Shown here: in pieces, positions 1-6,297 of the stretch
How the letters are laid out: each line of letters opens with the position of its first letter
Numbering within the stretch: the first letter of the stretch is position 1
Origin: CAZDVQ01 sp964508975
GTDB lineage: Bacteria > Bacteroidota > Bacteroidia > Chitinophagales > Saprospiraceae
Direction: 5' to 3'
Length of the DNA stretch: 11,400 nucleotides
Assembly: GCA_964508975.1 (NCBI GenBank)
Contig: CAZDVQ010000088.1
Location: 1 to 11,400 of the forward strand
The notes under the pieces: generated by a model
Database searches by the model: none
Seen by the model: the letters and a program-made list of their open reading frames with translations, nothing else
Told to the model about the DNA's origin: nothing
Made by a program: the position numbers and the translations under genes

Positions 1-9
1 ACCAAAAGG

Positions 10-115
10 GGCTGCCCGTAGGGCAGCAGCAAAAAAATGTGTCCTAATCGTAGCCTTTTCAAGGAGGGGTGGATGCGCACATGGCGCTTGCGCCGTGTAG
101 CGCAGACGGGGTGGT
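10..115 (+). repeat. Dispersed repeat family 1, left copy
   Basis: This block is repeated in inverted orientation at 11066-11196. Both copies share a small hairpin with GCTGCCC/GGGCAGC arms (11-17 and 21-27), an identical 23-base block (33-55 here, 11126-11148 there), an AAGGAGGGG..GGATGC segment, and GTGTAGCGCAG followed by ACGGGGTGGT at the inner end. The segment between GGATGC and GTGTAGC differs. No reading frame of note. The pattern suggests a multicopy noncoding repeat of the genome, not a gene; mechanism of spread is unknown. Confidence 0.75.
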
Positions 116-332
116 TATAAAACCCTGAAAAATTAACGCTTAATGGCATTGGCCTAGCGCAGGATAGTTGATAGTTTGTAGCTGGTAGTTGAAAGTGGGG
201 AAAACAGCCATAATGCTTGCTTGCGTGTTGCGGGTGTGCAAGGAACTAGTACCTACATTTGTATTGCAACTAAAGTGAAGTCTAGGCAACTTAATGATAG
301 TCAATTGATTACAAACAAGTTAAAAAATATTG
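116..332. other. Intergenic stretch without recognisable gene
   Basis: No coding region seen. It contains a short low-complexity run at about 163-197 built from variants of TAGTTGATAG/TAGTTGAAAG, and otherwise AT-rich sequence leading to the promoter of the lipoprotein gene. Confidence 0.5.
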
Positions 333-363
333 TTGCATTTTGAGTTATGGTTTTTTATCTTTG
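333..363 (+). promoter_or_regulatory. Bacteroidota-type promoter for the lipoprotein gene
   Basis: TTG at 333-335 and TATCTTTG at 356-363 are separated by 20 bases and match the -33/-7 (TAnnTTTG) form used by the primary sigma factor of Bacteroidota. It lies about 77 bases ahead of the ATG at 441. A short hairpin, TGTAGG (408-413) with CCTACA (419-424), lies in the predicted leader. Confidence 0.6.
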
Positions 364-440
364 CAAAGGTATATGCGAGTTGAGTATATTTATGAGTTAC
401 AAGCAACTGTAGGACGACCCTACAACTAAATAAACAGATA

Positions 441-1046
441 ATGAAAATGACATACATTATTATCGGAATTATTTTAGCAGGCGGACTTTTTTTCTATTTG
501 ACAAGTTGCGGAAACAAATCATCCGCAAACGACAAACAATCAGTTGCCGACCAAGACACGACAAAACCAAAAGTTCATCAGACAAAAGAGAACGCCTTTG
601 AAGGACTTCGGAATATGGCGTTTACAGCGACACCAGAACAACTTGGACTTTCATTGCCTACCGACAAGACAGTTGTTTACGGAGTAATTATGGACTGGGA
701 AATGGTCGGTGCGACAGCGACAACAGTTTCTTATCAGACAGGTGACGCAAGTTTGTATTTAAGTTCAGGTGGTGGCGTTATAGGTGGCGAACAACATCAA
801 AACGTAAATAGTGCAGCGAAACAATTCGTGACTTTAGCACAAACATTTCTCGACAAGACAACTAAAACAGAAACAACTCCTTTACCATCGACTGACGAAG
901 TAAGGTTTTACTTGCTGACAAACAAAGGTGTTTTCGTTGGACAGGAACAAATGAAAAACTTTGAAAACAATTCATCGACTTGGCAAAAATTATTTGAAGA
1001 AGGAAATAATGTATTGACTGAACTTCGTAAGACAAGTGAGATGTAA
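441..1046 (+). CDS. Putative lipoprotein of unknown function
   Basis: 201 residues. Residues 4-20 are a hydrophobic signal segment ending in LTSC, with the likely lipidated Cys at 23 followed by GNKSS and a polar, Lys/Asp/Thr-rich linker to about residue 50. The mature domain has a glycine-rich loop (LSSGGGVIGG, about 107-116) and an amphipathic C-terminal helix. I have the impression that close relatives occur in other Bacteroidota as hypothetical proteins, but no function is known to me. It is probably anchored in an envelope membrane facing the periplasm. It stands alone, with its own promoter about 77 bases upstream. Codon use is more AT-rich than in genes at 3300-4030 or 8822-9793, compatible with acquisition by transfer. 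The ATG at 441 is chosen because the signal segment starts there. Confidence 0.8.
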   Translation: MKMTYIIIGIILAGGLFFYLTSCGNKSSANDKQSVADQDTTKPKVHQTKENAFEGLRNMAFTATPEQLGLSLPTDKTVVYGVIMDWEMVGATATTVSYQTGDASLYLSSGGGVIGGEQHQNVNSAAKQFVTLAQTFLDKTTKTETTPLPSTDEVRFYLLTNKGVFVGQEQMKNFENNSSTWQKLFEEGNNVLTELRKTSEM

Positions 1047-1080
1047 GATTAACGTAACTGACAGAAGAACGGCAGCTTGT

Positions 1081-1208
1081 AACACGGGTTTTGCGCCAGG
1101 CGGGCTGACGTGCAAACTTGTAGCTTTGTGCTTCGTGTCAAGCTCTGTGCTGGCAGACAGTTTAGTGCTTCGATTTCCGCCACTTCGCAAAGCCCCAAAA
1201 CGTTAGTG
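1081..1208 (+). other. Long imperfect inverted repeat, possibly attC-like
   Basis: Between two small genes. The left arm has AAC (1081-1083), GGGTTTTGCG (1086-1095) and GGCGG (1099-1103). The right arm has CCGCC (1177-1181), CGCAAAGCCC (1186-1195), a CAAAAC spacer and GTTAGTG (1202-1208). The arms pair with one mismatch and small offset spacers. The order (AAC box, inner arm, variable loop of about 70 bases, inner arm, GTT box just before the next gene) recalls integron cassette attC sites. The GTTAGTG box does not fit GTTRRRY exactly and no integrase is present, so the attC reading is weak; the fold itself is visible. Confidence 0.35.
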
Positions 1209-1248
1209 GGCATTGTAACAGACAACACTTAAAGATAAACAGACTGAA

Positions 1249-1644
1249 ATGGAACCAGCTTCAAGATATGGTACAAGAAAAGCGATTGACGAATTGGCAA
1301 AAGAACTCAATCTGCCTAACGAGCATTGGATGCAAGATTGGCCAATAGAAGTTATAGTACCTGCTGACATCAAAATTTATATTGACCATTACGAAAAGCT
1401 CACTGACGATGACAAAAAGTTTGTACTAATGGAAGGAATATTGGATGCTACAGAATATCAACCAACGGAAGAACTTTTTTTAAAATATTGGAATAGAGTA
1501 AGACAAATTTTAGACCAAGACTTTGCTATCCATGAATATACTATCCATGATTATGCTTGCTTTGAAACAGAAACTATCGAGGACTGTTATAGGTTAACAC
1601 TAGGAATGAGAGAGATCTGGATAGCCAAAACAAAGATACACTAA
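1249..1644 (+). CDS. Small acidic cytoplasmic protein, unknown function
   Basis: 131 residues, no signal peptide and no membrane segment. It is rich in Asp/Glu and aromatic residues, with a likely helical N-terminus (TRKAIDELAKELNLP, about 9-23) and a mixed alpha/beta C-terminal half with two cysteines (about 103 and 112). I recognise no family. It follows the inverted repeat at 1081-1208 by 40 bases and is followed immediately by a hairpin, so it sits like a single-gene unit. The bases before the ATG (AAACAGACTGAAATG) resemble those before the lipoprotein gene (AAACAGATAATG), hinting that the two share an origin or a leader type. Base composition is AT-rich. It is a convincing ORF by length and composition. 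Confidence 0.65.
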   Translation: MEPASRYGTRKAIDELAKELNLPNEHWMQDWPIEVIVPADIKIYIDHYEKLTDDDKKFVLMEGILDATEYQPTEELFLKYWNRVRQILDQDFAIHEYTIHDYACFETETIEDCYRLTLGMREIWIAKTKIH

Positions 1645-1650
1645 CAACTA

Positions 1651-1701
1651 AGGTTTCGTTGGGCGCGTAGCACCAATAATGCCCCCCGTTGAACGAAACC
1701 T
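1651..1701 (+). other. Hairpin after the small orphan gene
   Basis: AGGTTTCGTT (1651-1660) pairs perfectly with AACGAAACCT (1692-1701), and GGGC (1661-1664) can extend the stem with GCCC (1681-1684) across a bulge. It starts 6 bases after the stop codon. There is no T-run, so a classical intrinsic terminator is not supported; it may be an RNA 3' end structure or a cassette-boundary remnant. Confidence 0.45.
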
Positions 1702-1830
1702 GATTGCGGAATGGCTCCACGTGTCTATAGTACTATTCCACCGTATTTCTATTAACATTCCGCTCCTAGCGGAGCTGGGCAATGTTTTCCACCGCTCCGC
1801 TCTCCTCGCTTCTATCTCCTATCTATAAAC
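1702..1830. other. Noncoding spacer with a compound hairpin
   Basis: The notable structure is at 1754-1786: AACATT (1754-1759) pairs with AATGTT (1781-1786), and inside it GCTCC pairs with GGAGC around TAGC. This looks like part of the palindrome-rich repeat that begins just downstream. No gene seen. Confidence 0.4.
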
Positions 1831-1957
1831 GGCGGCTTTGCCGCAGTTCTAGCGTTAGCTGGCCGGAGCGTGGCCGCGCAGCGGCCAGTGCCGTCAGGCA
1901 CCGAGCGTCCAGCGAGCGCGTAGGACAGCGGCGACGCGCTAGCGGCGCAACGCCCAA
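1831..1957 (-). repeat. GC-rich dispersed repeat family 2, copy A
   Basis: About 127 bases, nearly identical by eye to the reverse complement of 10421-10550, with a few substitutions and one- or two-base indels. It is a mosaic of short palindromes (GGCGGCTTTGCCG at the left end; GCGACGCGCTAGCGGCGC near the right end) and ends in CAACGCCCAAA. Read on the minus strand it starts TTTGGGCGTTG, a beginning also shared by the related element at 5049. Apparent ORFs inside it on both strands are products of its high GC. Confidence 0.85.
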
Positions 1958-1983
1958 ATCAACATCAAATCGTTTATCCACGA

Positions 1984-2018
1984 TTTGTAGCGCTGTTGTA
2001 GATATTTTTTTACTTTTG
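1984..2018 (+). promoter_or_regulatory. Possible promoter for the IWWF-repeat protein
   Basis: TACTTTTG at 2011-2018 fits the Bacteroidota -7 element TAnnTTTG. The upstream partner is poor: TTTG at 1984-1987 gives a 23-base spacer and TTG at 1996-1998 only 12. The start codon lies about 85 bases further on. Offered as weak. Confidence 0.35.
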
Positions 2019-2102
2019 TAACCCAAGGTTGAGTCCGGCTACAACTAAAAACGGGGCAAAACTACCACGCCATACGAGTAGACACACCAAATTCCAATCC
2101 AA

Positions 2103-2579
2103 ATGAAAAAAATCCTTTTACTTTTATTTACCCTTGTTTCGCTTGGCGGCTATGCCCAGAACATCAAATTGATGGATTCATACCTCAAGCTCGACGACTT
2201 GGCTACGCGCTACGTGGTGGTGTTGCAAGATAATAGCATCTGGTGGTTTGCCCCGAACCAACCTTGGAAAAAATCGAGTGTTGAAGGTTTGCCCGCAGGC
2301 TACAACATCAAGCATTTTTCGGCTTACTCTAAAGAAGATGGCTCATCGCGCTATGTAGCCGTGTTGGCTGATAACTCAATCTGGTGGTTCGCCCCAGACC
2401 AGGCTTGGAAAAAATCAAGCGTAGAAGGCTTGCCAGCGGGTTATACCATCAAACAATTTGAGGCTTATACCAAGACGGACGGCACCCGTTACACCGCTGT
2501 TTTGGGCGATAATACCATCTGGTGGTTCAGCCCAGAATCAAACTGGAAGGCATCCTCTATGGAGGGTTTGCCTAAGTAG
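2103..2579 (+). CDS. Secreted protein of three IWWF repeats
   Basis: 158 residues. Residues 1-19 (MKKILLLLFTLVSLGGYAQ) form a Sec signal peptide with a likely cut after AQ. The rest is three tandem units of about 47 residues, at 21-68, 69-115 and 116-158, each with the plan IK..x..Y.K.DG..RY..VL.DN.IWWF.P....WK.SS.EGLP. Nothing else is present, so the mature protein is only a repeat array. Regular Trp-rich units of this length suggest beta-sheet blades, perhaps a ligand- or carbohydrate-binding propeller-like fold; this is inference and I recognise no named family. It has its own terminator at 2605-2646 and appears monocistronic. The units are very similar to each other, so recent internal duplication is likely. 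Confidence 0.85.
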   Translation: MKKILLLLFTLVSLGGYAQNIKLMDSYLKLDDLATRYVVVLQDNSIWWFAPNQPWKKSSVEGLPAGYNIKHFSAYSKEDGSSRYVAVLADNSIWWFAPDQAWKKSSVEGLPAGYTIKQFEAYTKTDGTRYTAVLGDNTIWWFSPESNWKASSMEGLPK

Positions 2580-2604
2580 AACCTTCATTATTTTAGTGCC
2601 TACC

Positions 2605-2646
2605 AAAACAGGGCATAAGTAAGTTAGCTTGCTTATGCCCTGTTTT
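2605..2646 (+). terminator. Intrinsic terminator after the IWWF-repeat gene
   Basis: AAAACAGGGCATAAGTAAG (2605-2623) pairs with the segment at 2628-2646 with a single mismatch and a four-base loop. The right arm ends GTTTTGTTGTG, giving a U-rich tail, and the A-run on the left makes it usable from the other strand as well. It lies 26 bases after the stop. Confidence 0.85.
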
Positions 2647-2801
2647 GTTGTGTGCAGTACTCATTGGTGAAAACAATGAATTATCAGCAAACGTTATACA
2701 GCGCGGGCGCCCTAAATGGGAACAATCCATGGATTAGAAAGCCTGCTGCTCTTGCATTTTGGCGTACAACAGTTTAAATTATTACACAACTCAATATTTG
2801 T

Positions 2802-3308
2802 ATGGAAGCCTATAAAGTACAGTTATTTGAAACGCTAGCCGTATTGATTCTATACGCTATCGCATATTTCGTAACAGACAATATCATCAATAACTCCTTG
2901 AAGAAAACCCAGTTACAAAGGGCTCGGCGTAAGATGATTATCAAGGCCATGAACCTATTTATTTTCATCGGGGTGGTGGTTGTGCTGGCGGGTATCTGGG
3001 GCTTGGAGCAACATGAAATTGCGGTGTTTGCATCTACTTTACTAACTGCCTTGGGTGTAGCTTTCTTCGCTCAATGGTCCTTGTTGTCTAATATTACCTC
3101 CAGTATCATTTTGTTTTTTAACCATCCACTCAAATTAGGCGATACCATTAAAGTGATGGATAAAGATTGTCCTTTTGAAGGCGAAATCACGGAGTTGACC
3201 TACTTTTTTATACATCTTAAAACCGCTGATGGCGAGATAATAACCGTACCCAACTCCATGATTTTGCAGAAATCTATTTCCGTCATTGAAAAAGCTGATC
3301 CTAAATGA
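2802..3308 (+). CDS. Short MscS-family mechanosensitive channel
   Basis: 168 residues. Three hydrophobic segments at about 9-26, 49-67 and 73-90 are followed by the pore helix and beta-domain signature: ALGVAFFAQWSLLSNITSSI then NHPLKLGDTIKV (about 83-118), and ITVPNSMI (about 147-154). These match TM3 and the upper beta domain of MscS, which opens under membrane tension to release solutes. The protein ends shortly after the VPNS motif, so it lacks the large C-terminal alpha/beta cage of E. coli MscS (286 residues), and is a minimal form rather than obviously truncated, since the end is directly fused by an ATGA overlap to the next gene. Inner membrane. No clear promoter was seen in the 155 bases between the upstream terminator and this gene. 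Confidence 0.88.
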   Translation: MEAYKVQLFETLAVLILYAIAYFVTDNIINNSLKKTQLQRARRKMIIKAMNLFIFIGVVVVLAGIWGLEQHEIAVFASTLLTALGVAFFAQWSLLSNITSSIILFFNHPLKLGDTIKVMDKDCPFEGEITELTYFFIHLKTADGEIITVPNSMILQKSISVIEKADPK

Positions 3309-4027
3309 TTAAGCGCTTTATTTTGCTACTGATTGCCTTTGGCACTTTGAGTAACCTTGGAGCCCAGGGCTTCGACCTCGGTAGCTGGAATATCGTAAAC
3401 CTTAAATACAACATAGACCCCAAATGGAGCTTATTTGGGGAGGCTCAAATCCGATCACTCAAGTTTTACAACAACTTCCACTATTACGAATACAAAGGCG
3501 GCGTAAGCTTCAAAGCCTACAAAAATATGAGTCTATCACTGGGTGCAGGTAGCTACCAGACCTTTAAAGAAGGTGGAAACTTTGTGCTACCCAAAAACAA
3601 CGACGAGTTTAGGCTGTGGCCGCAAGTGCTGCTTACACAAGAAGTTGGCAAGTTTAAGGTGGAACAACGCTACAGGGTAGAAATGCGCTTTACCAGTAAT
3701 GGATACCGGAATAGGTACCGGTACCGACTAGGCCTTTCTTATGCCTTTGGCAAAGCCACCAAGGGTTACAAACCTTTTCAAGTTAATGCCAGCAACGAGC
3801 TCTTTTTTACCGACAGAGAGCCATACTTTGAAAGGAACAGGGTGGCGCTTGCTTTTAATTACAAGCCATCAAAAGCCACCACAATCCAACTGGGCTACTT
3901 GCACCAGTTCGATTATCGCATCAACGATGAAACTGGGCGCGATTTTTTAGTCCTCGGCTTTTTTGTAGAGCTTTTCAGGAAGGAATCGCCCAGCAATACC
4001 ATAGATACCGACATTAAGGATAATTGA
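3305..4027 (+). CDS. DUF2490 outer-membrane beta-barrel protein
   Basis: 240 residues. Signal peptide at 1-20 (ends GAQ). The mature part is a series of alternating amphipathic strands with the DUF2490 pattern: GSWNIVNLKYNIDPKWSLF near the start, R-Y-R-Y-R repeats around 135-142 (QRYRVEMRF, YRNRYRYRLGLSY), NELFF, ERNRVALAF and a final strand GYLHQFDY...FLVLGFFVEL. The family is annotated in Bacteroidota as an outer-membrane barrel of unknown role. Its ATG overlaps the stop of the channel gene (ATGA), so the two are translated together; an inner-membrane tension valve with an outer-membrane barrel suggests envelope or osmotic function, which is inference. It converges on the minus-strand regulator gene with only 11 bases between stops. 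Confidence 0.85.
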   Translation: MIKRFILLLIAFGTLSNLGAQGFDLGSWNIVNLKYNIDPKWSLFGEAQIRSLKFYNNFHYYEYKGGVSFKAYKNMSLSLGAGSYQTFKEGGNFVLPKNNDEFRLWPQVLLTQEVGKFKVEQRYRVEMRFTSNGYRNRYRYRLGLSYAFGKATKGYKPFQVNASNELFFTDREPYFERNRVALAFNYKPSKATTIQLGYLHQFDYRINDETGRDFLVLGFFVELFRKESPSNTIDTDIKDN

Positions 4028-4038
4028 TGAAGGCTAAT

Positions 4039-4260
4039 CTATTTTTCAGTATCCTCGTCGGGCCTGAACTCTAGAATATCGGCAGGCTGGCAGTCCAGCG
4101 CTTTACAAATGGCTTCGAGGGTCGAAAACCGGATGGCCTTGGCCTTGCCTGTTTTAAGGATAGACAAGTTCGAGAGCGTTAAATCAACCTTTTCGGAAAG
4201 CTCGTTGAGCGACATTTTCCGTTTGGCCATCATCACGTCTAGATTTACAATTATGGCCAT
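4039..4260 (-). CDS. YozG-type HTH transcriptional regulator
   Basis: 73 residues, Cro/C1-type helix-turn-helix of the YozG-like family. The HTH covers about 17-38 (SLNELSEKVDLTLSNLSILKTG), followed by KAIRFSTLEAICKALDCQPADILEF, highly typical of the family. Known members are usually found beside a DUF2975 membrane protein, as here: the gene starts two bases after the stop of that gene, so they are one operon. It probably binds the palindromic operator at 4831-4869 and represses its own operon, perhaps modulated by the membrane partner; that link is inference. A start at the second Met pair (MMAKRK, residue 10) is possible but the longer MAIIVNLDV start is the family norm. Confidence 0.9.
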   Translation of the reverse strand: MAIIVNLDVMMAKRKMSLNELSEKVDLTLSNLSILKTGKAKAIRFSTLEAICKALDCQPADILEFRPDEDTEK

Positions 4261-4262
4261 GG

Positions 4263-4799
4263 TTATACGGTTAAGTCGTTTTCGTTTTGAAGTTCAACAC
4301 CCTTCTTGAAGATGGTCCCGATGACATATACCACGGCAGCCATCAAGATAAAAGCTTGGCTATCAGCCCAAAATTCGTCCATTTTATTAATATCGTAGCC
4401 GTGGTGCTGCAAGCCTTTGCTCGTTTCCCGGGCGATGTAGCTCAATAAACCAATCGAAAAGGTGTAGTGGCTGATTTGCATGATTTGCTTGGCCACAAGC
4501 TCGTTGAAGGGTTTCTCGAGTTTAATATCAGAAACCAACTTGATGACCACGTAAAACAATACGGCTTTTAATAGAGCAATGCTCAGGATGAAACTATACA
4601 TACCATAAAATGCCCATTGACTACGAGCATGCAGTGCGCTCAAATCTAATTTTTGATATAGGTTTTTGAGCACCAAAGGATTGAACATGCTAAAAATAAA
4701 GTTGACCAACAAGGCTCCCGCCTCGATACACAAGCCAATAAAAATAACCCAGGCTATCACCTGTAAAGCTTGGAAAATGAATTTGTTTTGATTTGACAT
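4263..4799 (-). CDS. DUF2975 membrane protein
   Basis: 178 residues with four hydrophobic helices at about 12-38, 62-90, 106-123 and 147-163. Conserved family marks include KLEKPFNELVAKQIMQIS between helices 2 and 3 and the terminal ELQNENDLTV. The family has no assigned biochemical function; genes of this type pair with YozG-like regulators, as in this operon, which fits a membrane sensor or protected target that works with the regulator. Transcribed from the promoter at 4826-4855, with a short leader of about 20 bases. Inner membrane. Confidence 0.88.
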   Translation of the reverse strand: MSNQNKFIFQALQVIAWVIFIGLCIEAGALLVNFIFSMFNPLVLKNLYQKLDLSALHARSQWAFYGMYSFILSIALLKAVLFYVVIKLVSDIKLEKPFNELVAKQIMQISHYTFSIGLLSYIARETSKGLQHHGYDINKMDEFWADSQAFILMAAVVYVIGTIFKKGVELQNENDLTV

Positions 4800-4825
4800 A
4801 AGGCTGTATTTTTAAAATGACTCTG

Positions 4826-4855
4826 CAAAGATAATAAATATTTATTGATTATCAA
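4826..4855 (-). promoter_or_regulatory. Promoter of the DUF2975-HTH operon
   Basis: On the minus strand TTG (4853-4855) and TATCTTTG (4826-4833) are spaced by 19 bases, a very good match to the Bacteroidota -33/-7 form. The start codon is at 4799. The promoter is almost entirely covered by the palindrome at 4831-4869. Confidence 0.75.
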
Positions 4856-4869
4856 TAAATATTTATTAT
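4831..4869. promoter_or_regulatory. 39-bp palindromic operator over the promoter
   Basis: Perfect inverted repeat: 19-base arms (4831-4849 and 4851-4869) around a single T at 4850. Each arm contains the self-complementary 14-mer AATAAATATTTATT (4833-4846 and 4854-4867), so two symmetric sites lie exactly 21 bases apart, two turns of the helix, with a central TTGATTATCAA. The position over -33 and -7 makes it a likely repressor operator, most simply for the HTH protein of the same operon. Confidence 0.7.
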
Positions 4870-5048
4870 TATTTTCAAATAAAATTCTTTTTGCCACTTT
4901 TGGGTCTGTGCTATAGTTGTTTGCTAGGCGTATGGTTTGTACTTTTGGTAATCCATAATCCAACCCAAATTTTGGATCAAGTTAAAGAACATCGCTACAG
5001 CGCGAGGTTATAGTCAATTCCTCATTTATTCCATCGTCATTTAATCGT
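4870..5048. other. Intergenic spacer
   Basis: No gene seen. A promoter-like pair on the plus strand (TTG 4917-4919 and TACTTTTG 4940-4947, 20-base spacer) has no coding region near it and may be chance. Confidence 0.3.
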
Positions 5049-5283
5049 TTTGGGCGCCCCGGCCTACGGCCGTCGGCGTGCTACGCGCTCGCTGGACGCT
5101 CGGCCCGCGTTGCGGTCTGGCCCTGCGGGCCACTGAGCCATTTGCAGGAGCAAATCGTTCGCGCAGTCGCTTCGCTCCTTTGCGGAGCACTTCGTGGTTC
5201 ACTCGTTACAAATGTGCATTTAGCACATTTGTTTTGCTACGCAAACCACTTCGTTCATGCATCGCTGGCGCGGAGGGGTGGAT
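5049..5283 (+). repeat. Palindrome-rich repeat, diverged family 2 member (copy C)
   Basis: It begins TTTGGGCG like copy B and contains at 5081-5103 a 23-base block identical to 10456-10478 (and to the reverse complement of 1901-1923). Beyond that it diverges into a string of small palindromes, including a perfect hairpin with ACAAATGTGC arms (5208-5217 and 5223-5232). Its right end has GGAGGGGTGGAT (5272-5283), also found in repeat family 1 (63-74). It is therefore a composite of both families. It ends 40 bases before the promoter of the TIR operon. Confidence 0.7.
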
Positions 5284-5322
5284 TTGGCCTTTAGGTTTGT
5301 AGCCATAAAAAAGTTACCGAAG

Positions 5323-5352
5323 TTTGTAATTAGTTATTTTTCGTTATCTTTG
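5323..5352 (+). promoter_or_regulatory. Promoter of the TIR-ATPase operon
   Basis: TTTG (5323-5326) and TATCTTTG (5345-5352) are separated by 18 bases and fit the Bacteroidota consensus. If used, it gives a leader of about 290 bases before the TIR start codon at 5653, within which lies the small ORF at 5544-5663. Confidence 0.6.
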
Positions 5353-5543
5353 TAGGGAGTTGTTGGTGGGAGGGACTCTTTGGGGCTCAGACAGTTTTTT
5401 AAGCATTGAAGTCTATGTAGATATTGAACATTCACTCAACCGAGGTTGTTGAATTGCAGTTGTAGACAATTTGTACAACACTATTGAGGGTTTGTGTATA
5501 ACCATTAACAGAACAATCATAATATTTAGTTAGACATATCTAC

Positions 5544-5663
5544 ATGCAGCGAGTCAAAAAAGAAGACAATAATCTACCGTTTTTTATGCATGATGCTATT
5601 GCGGTAATGTCTTGTGAGGTACATTTGCGTCTAAATTATAAAAACAATAGTTATGGGTTTTAG
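5544..5663 (+). CDS. Possible small leader ORF overlapping the TIR gene
   Basis: A 39-codon ORF beginning MQRVKKEDNNLPFF and ending NNSYGF, in a different frame from the TIR gene. Its last 11 bases overlap the TIR start codon, so translation through it could couple to or compete with TIR initiation. It lies in the long leader downstream of a good promoter. No family is recognised, no signal peptide or membrane segment is visible, and an ORF of this size may occur by chance. The remaining leader (5353-5543) contains only weak dyads such as TGTAGATAT near 5416 with ATATCTACA near 5536. Confidence 0.3.
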   Translation: MQRVKKEDNNLPFFMHDAIAVMSCEVHLRLNYKNNSYGF

Positions 5664-6297
5664 CTATTCATGCTTTATTAGTTATCGCCGCCACCAAGGA
5701 GATGAAAAGTTTATTCAAAAACTTAAAAATTTAATTGAGGTGGAGGCTTTTAAAGTCACTAATCAGAGAAATGTCTTTTTTGATGAAAAAAGTATTAATT
5801 GGGGAGATAATTTTGATGACAAAATATATGCAGGAATAGTTTCATCCTATTTCTTTATCCCATTGTTTCATCATGTGTACTTGCACGAAGAAAATCTTTG
5901 GTGTGCAAAGGAACTCCATTGGGCCATTCAACTTGAAACAAAAATTAGAGAAACAGTAGCTCATTATTGTTTCATTTTACCCTTAATTGATAGAGGTTCG
6001 GCTTCAGACTTTCCAGAATGCTTAGGCAGAAAAAATGCAAAGGAAATTAAAAGATTCAGTCATTTAATAAACTCAAATAAAACTTCTAAAGCGTTTGAAG
6101 AGTTTAAATCTGAAATCTATGATATCCTACTAAATAACTATAGGCTTTTGGCAAAAAATCATTCGTTTTTAGAATACTTAGAGGAGGTTAAACCCCTATC
6201 TGATGGTGAAATCAGAGCCTGGGTCAAGACACAAAAACACAATGAAAAAGCAAAAACAGCAAGTCATCTACCTACATTGACTAAAAGTATATTTTAA
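5653..6297 (+). CDS. TIR-domain protein, probable conflict-system effector
   Basis: 214 residues. The N-terminal TIR domain runs from about 4 to 115: CFISYRR (7-13, first strand), VFFDEKSINWGDNFDDKI (41-58, the BB-loop region), YFFIPLFHHVYL, then NLWCAKELHWAIQLE (81-95), whose WCxxE places the predicted catalytic Glu at 87. Bacterial TIR domains of this type often cleave or cyclise NAD on activation. The remainder (about 120-214) is helical and basic with no recognised domain; it may contact the partner. The stop overlaps the start of the ATPase gene (TAATG), so the pair is translationally coupled. Strongly AT-rich, unlike the genes at 8822-9793, which suggests acquired DNA. NADase or defence activity is inference; the fold is well supported. 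Confidence 0.88.
   Translation: MGFSYSCFISYRRHQGDEKFIQKLKNLIEVEAFKVTNQRNVFFDEKSINWGDNFDDKIYAGIVSSYFFIPLFHHVYLHEENLWCAKELHWAIQLETKIRETVAHYCFILPLIDRGSASDFPECLGRKNAKEIKRFSHLINSNKTSKAFEEFKSEIYDILLNNYRLLAKNHSFLEYLEEVKPLSDGEIRAWVKTQKHNEKAKTASHLPTLTKSIF

Noticed and set aside
1782..2026. Open frames on both strands through the GC-rich repeat
   Set aside because: They lie in palindromic family 2 repeat DNA, have biased Arg/Ala/Ser composition and no gene-like start context.
2690..2712. AAACGTTATAC..GCGGGCGCCC as a second attC-like end
   Set aside because: A GTT box is present but no left arm pairs with it in the upstream sequence.
4917..4947. Plus-strand promoter-like TTG / TACTTTTG pair
   Set aside because: No coding region or clear RNA structure follows before the copy C repeat; such matches are easy to find in AT-rich spacer.
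5078..5302. 74-codon open frame on the plus strand
   Set aside because: It is entirely inside the palindrome-rich copy C repeat and has no protein-like character.
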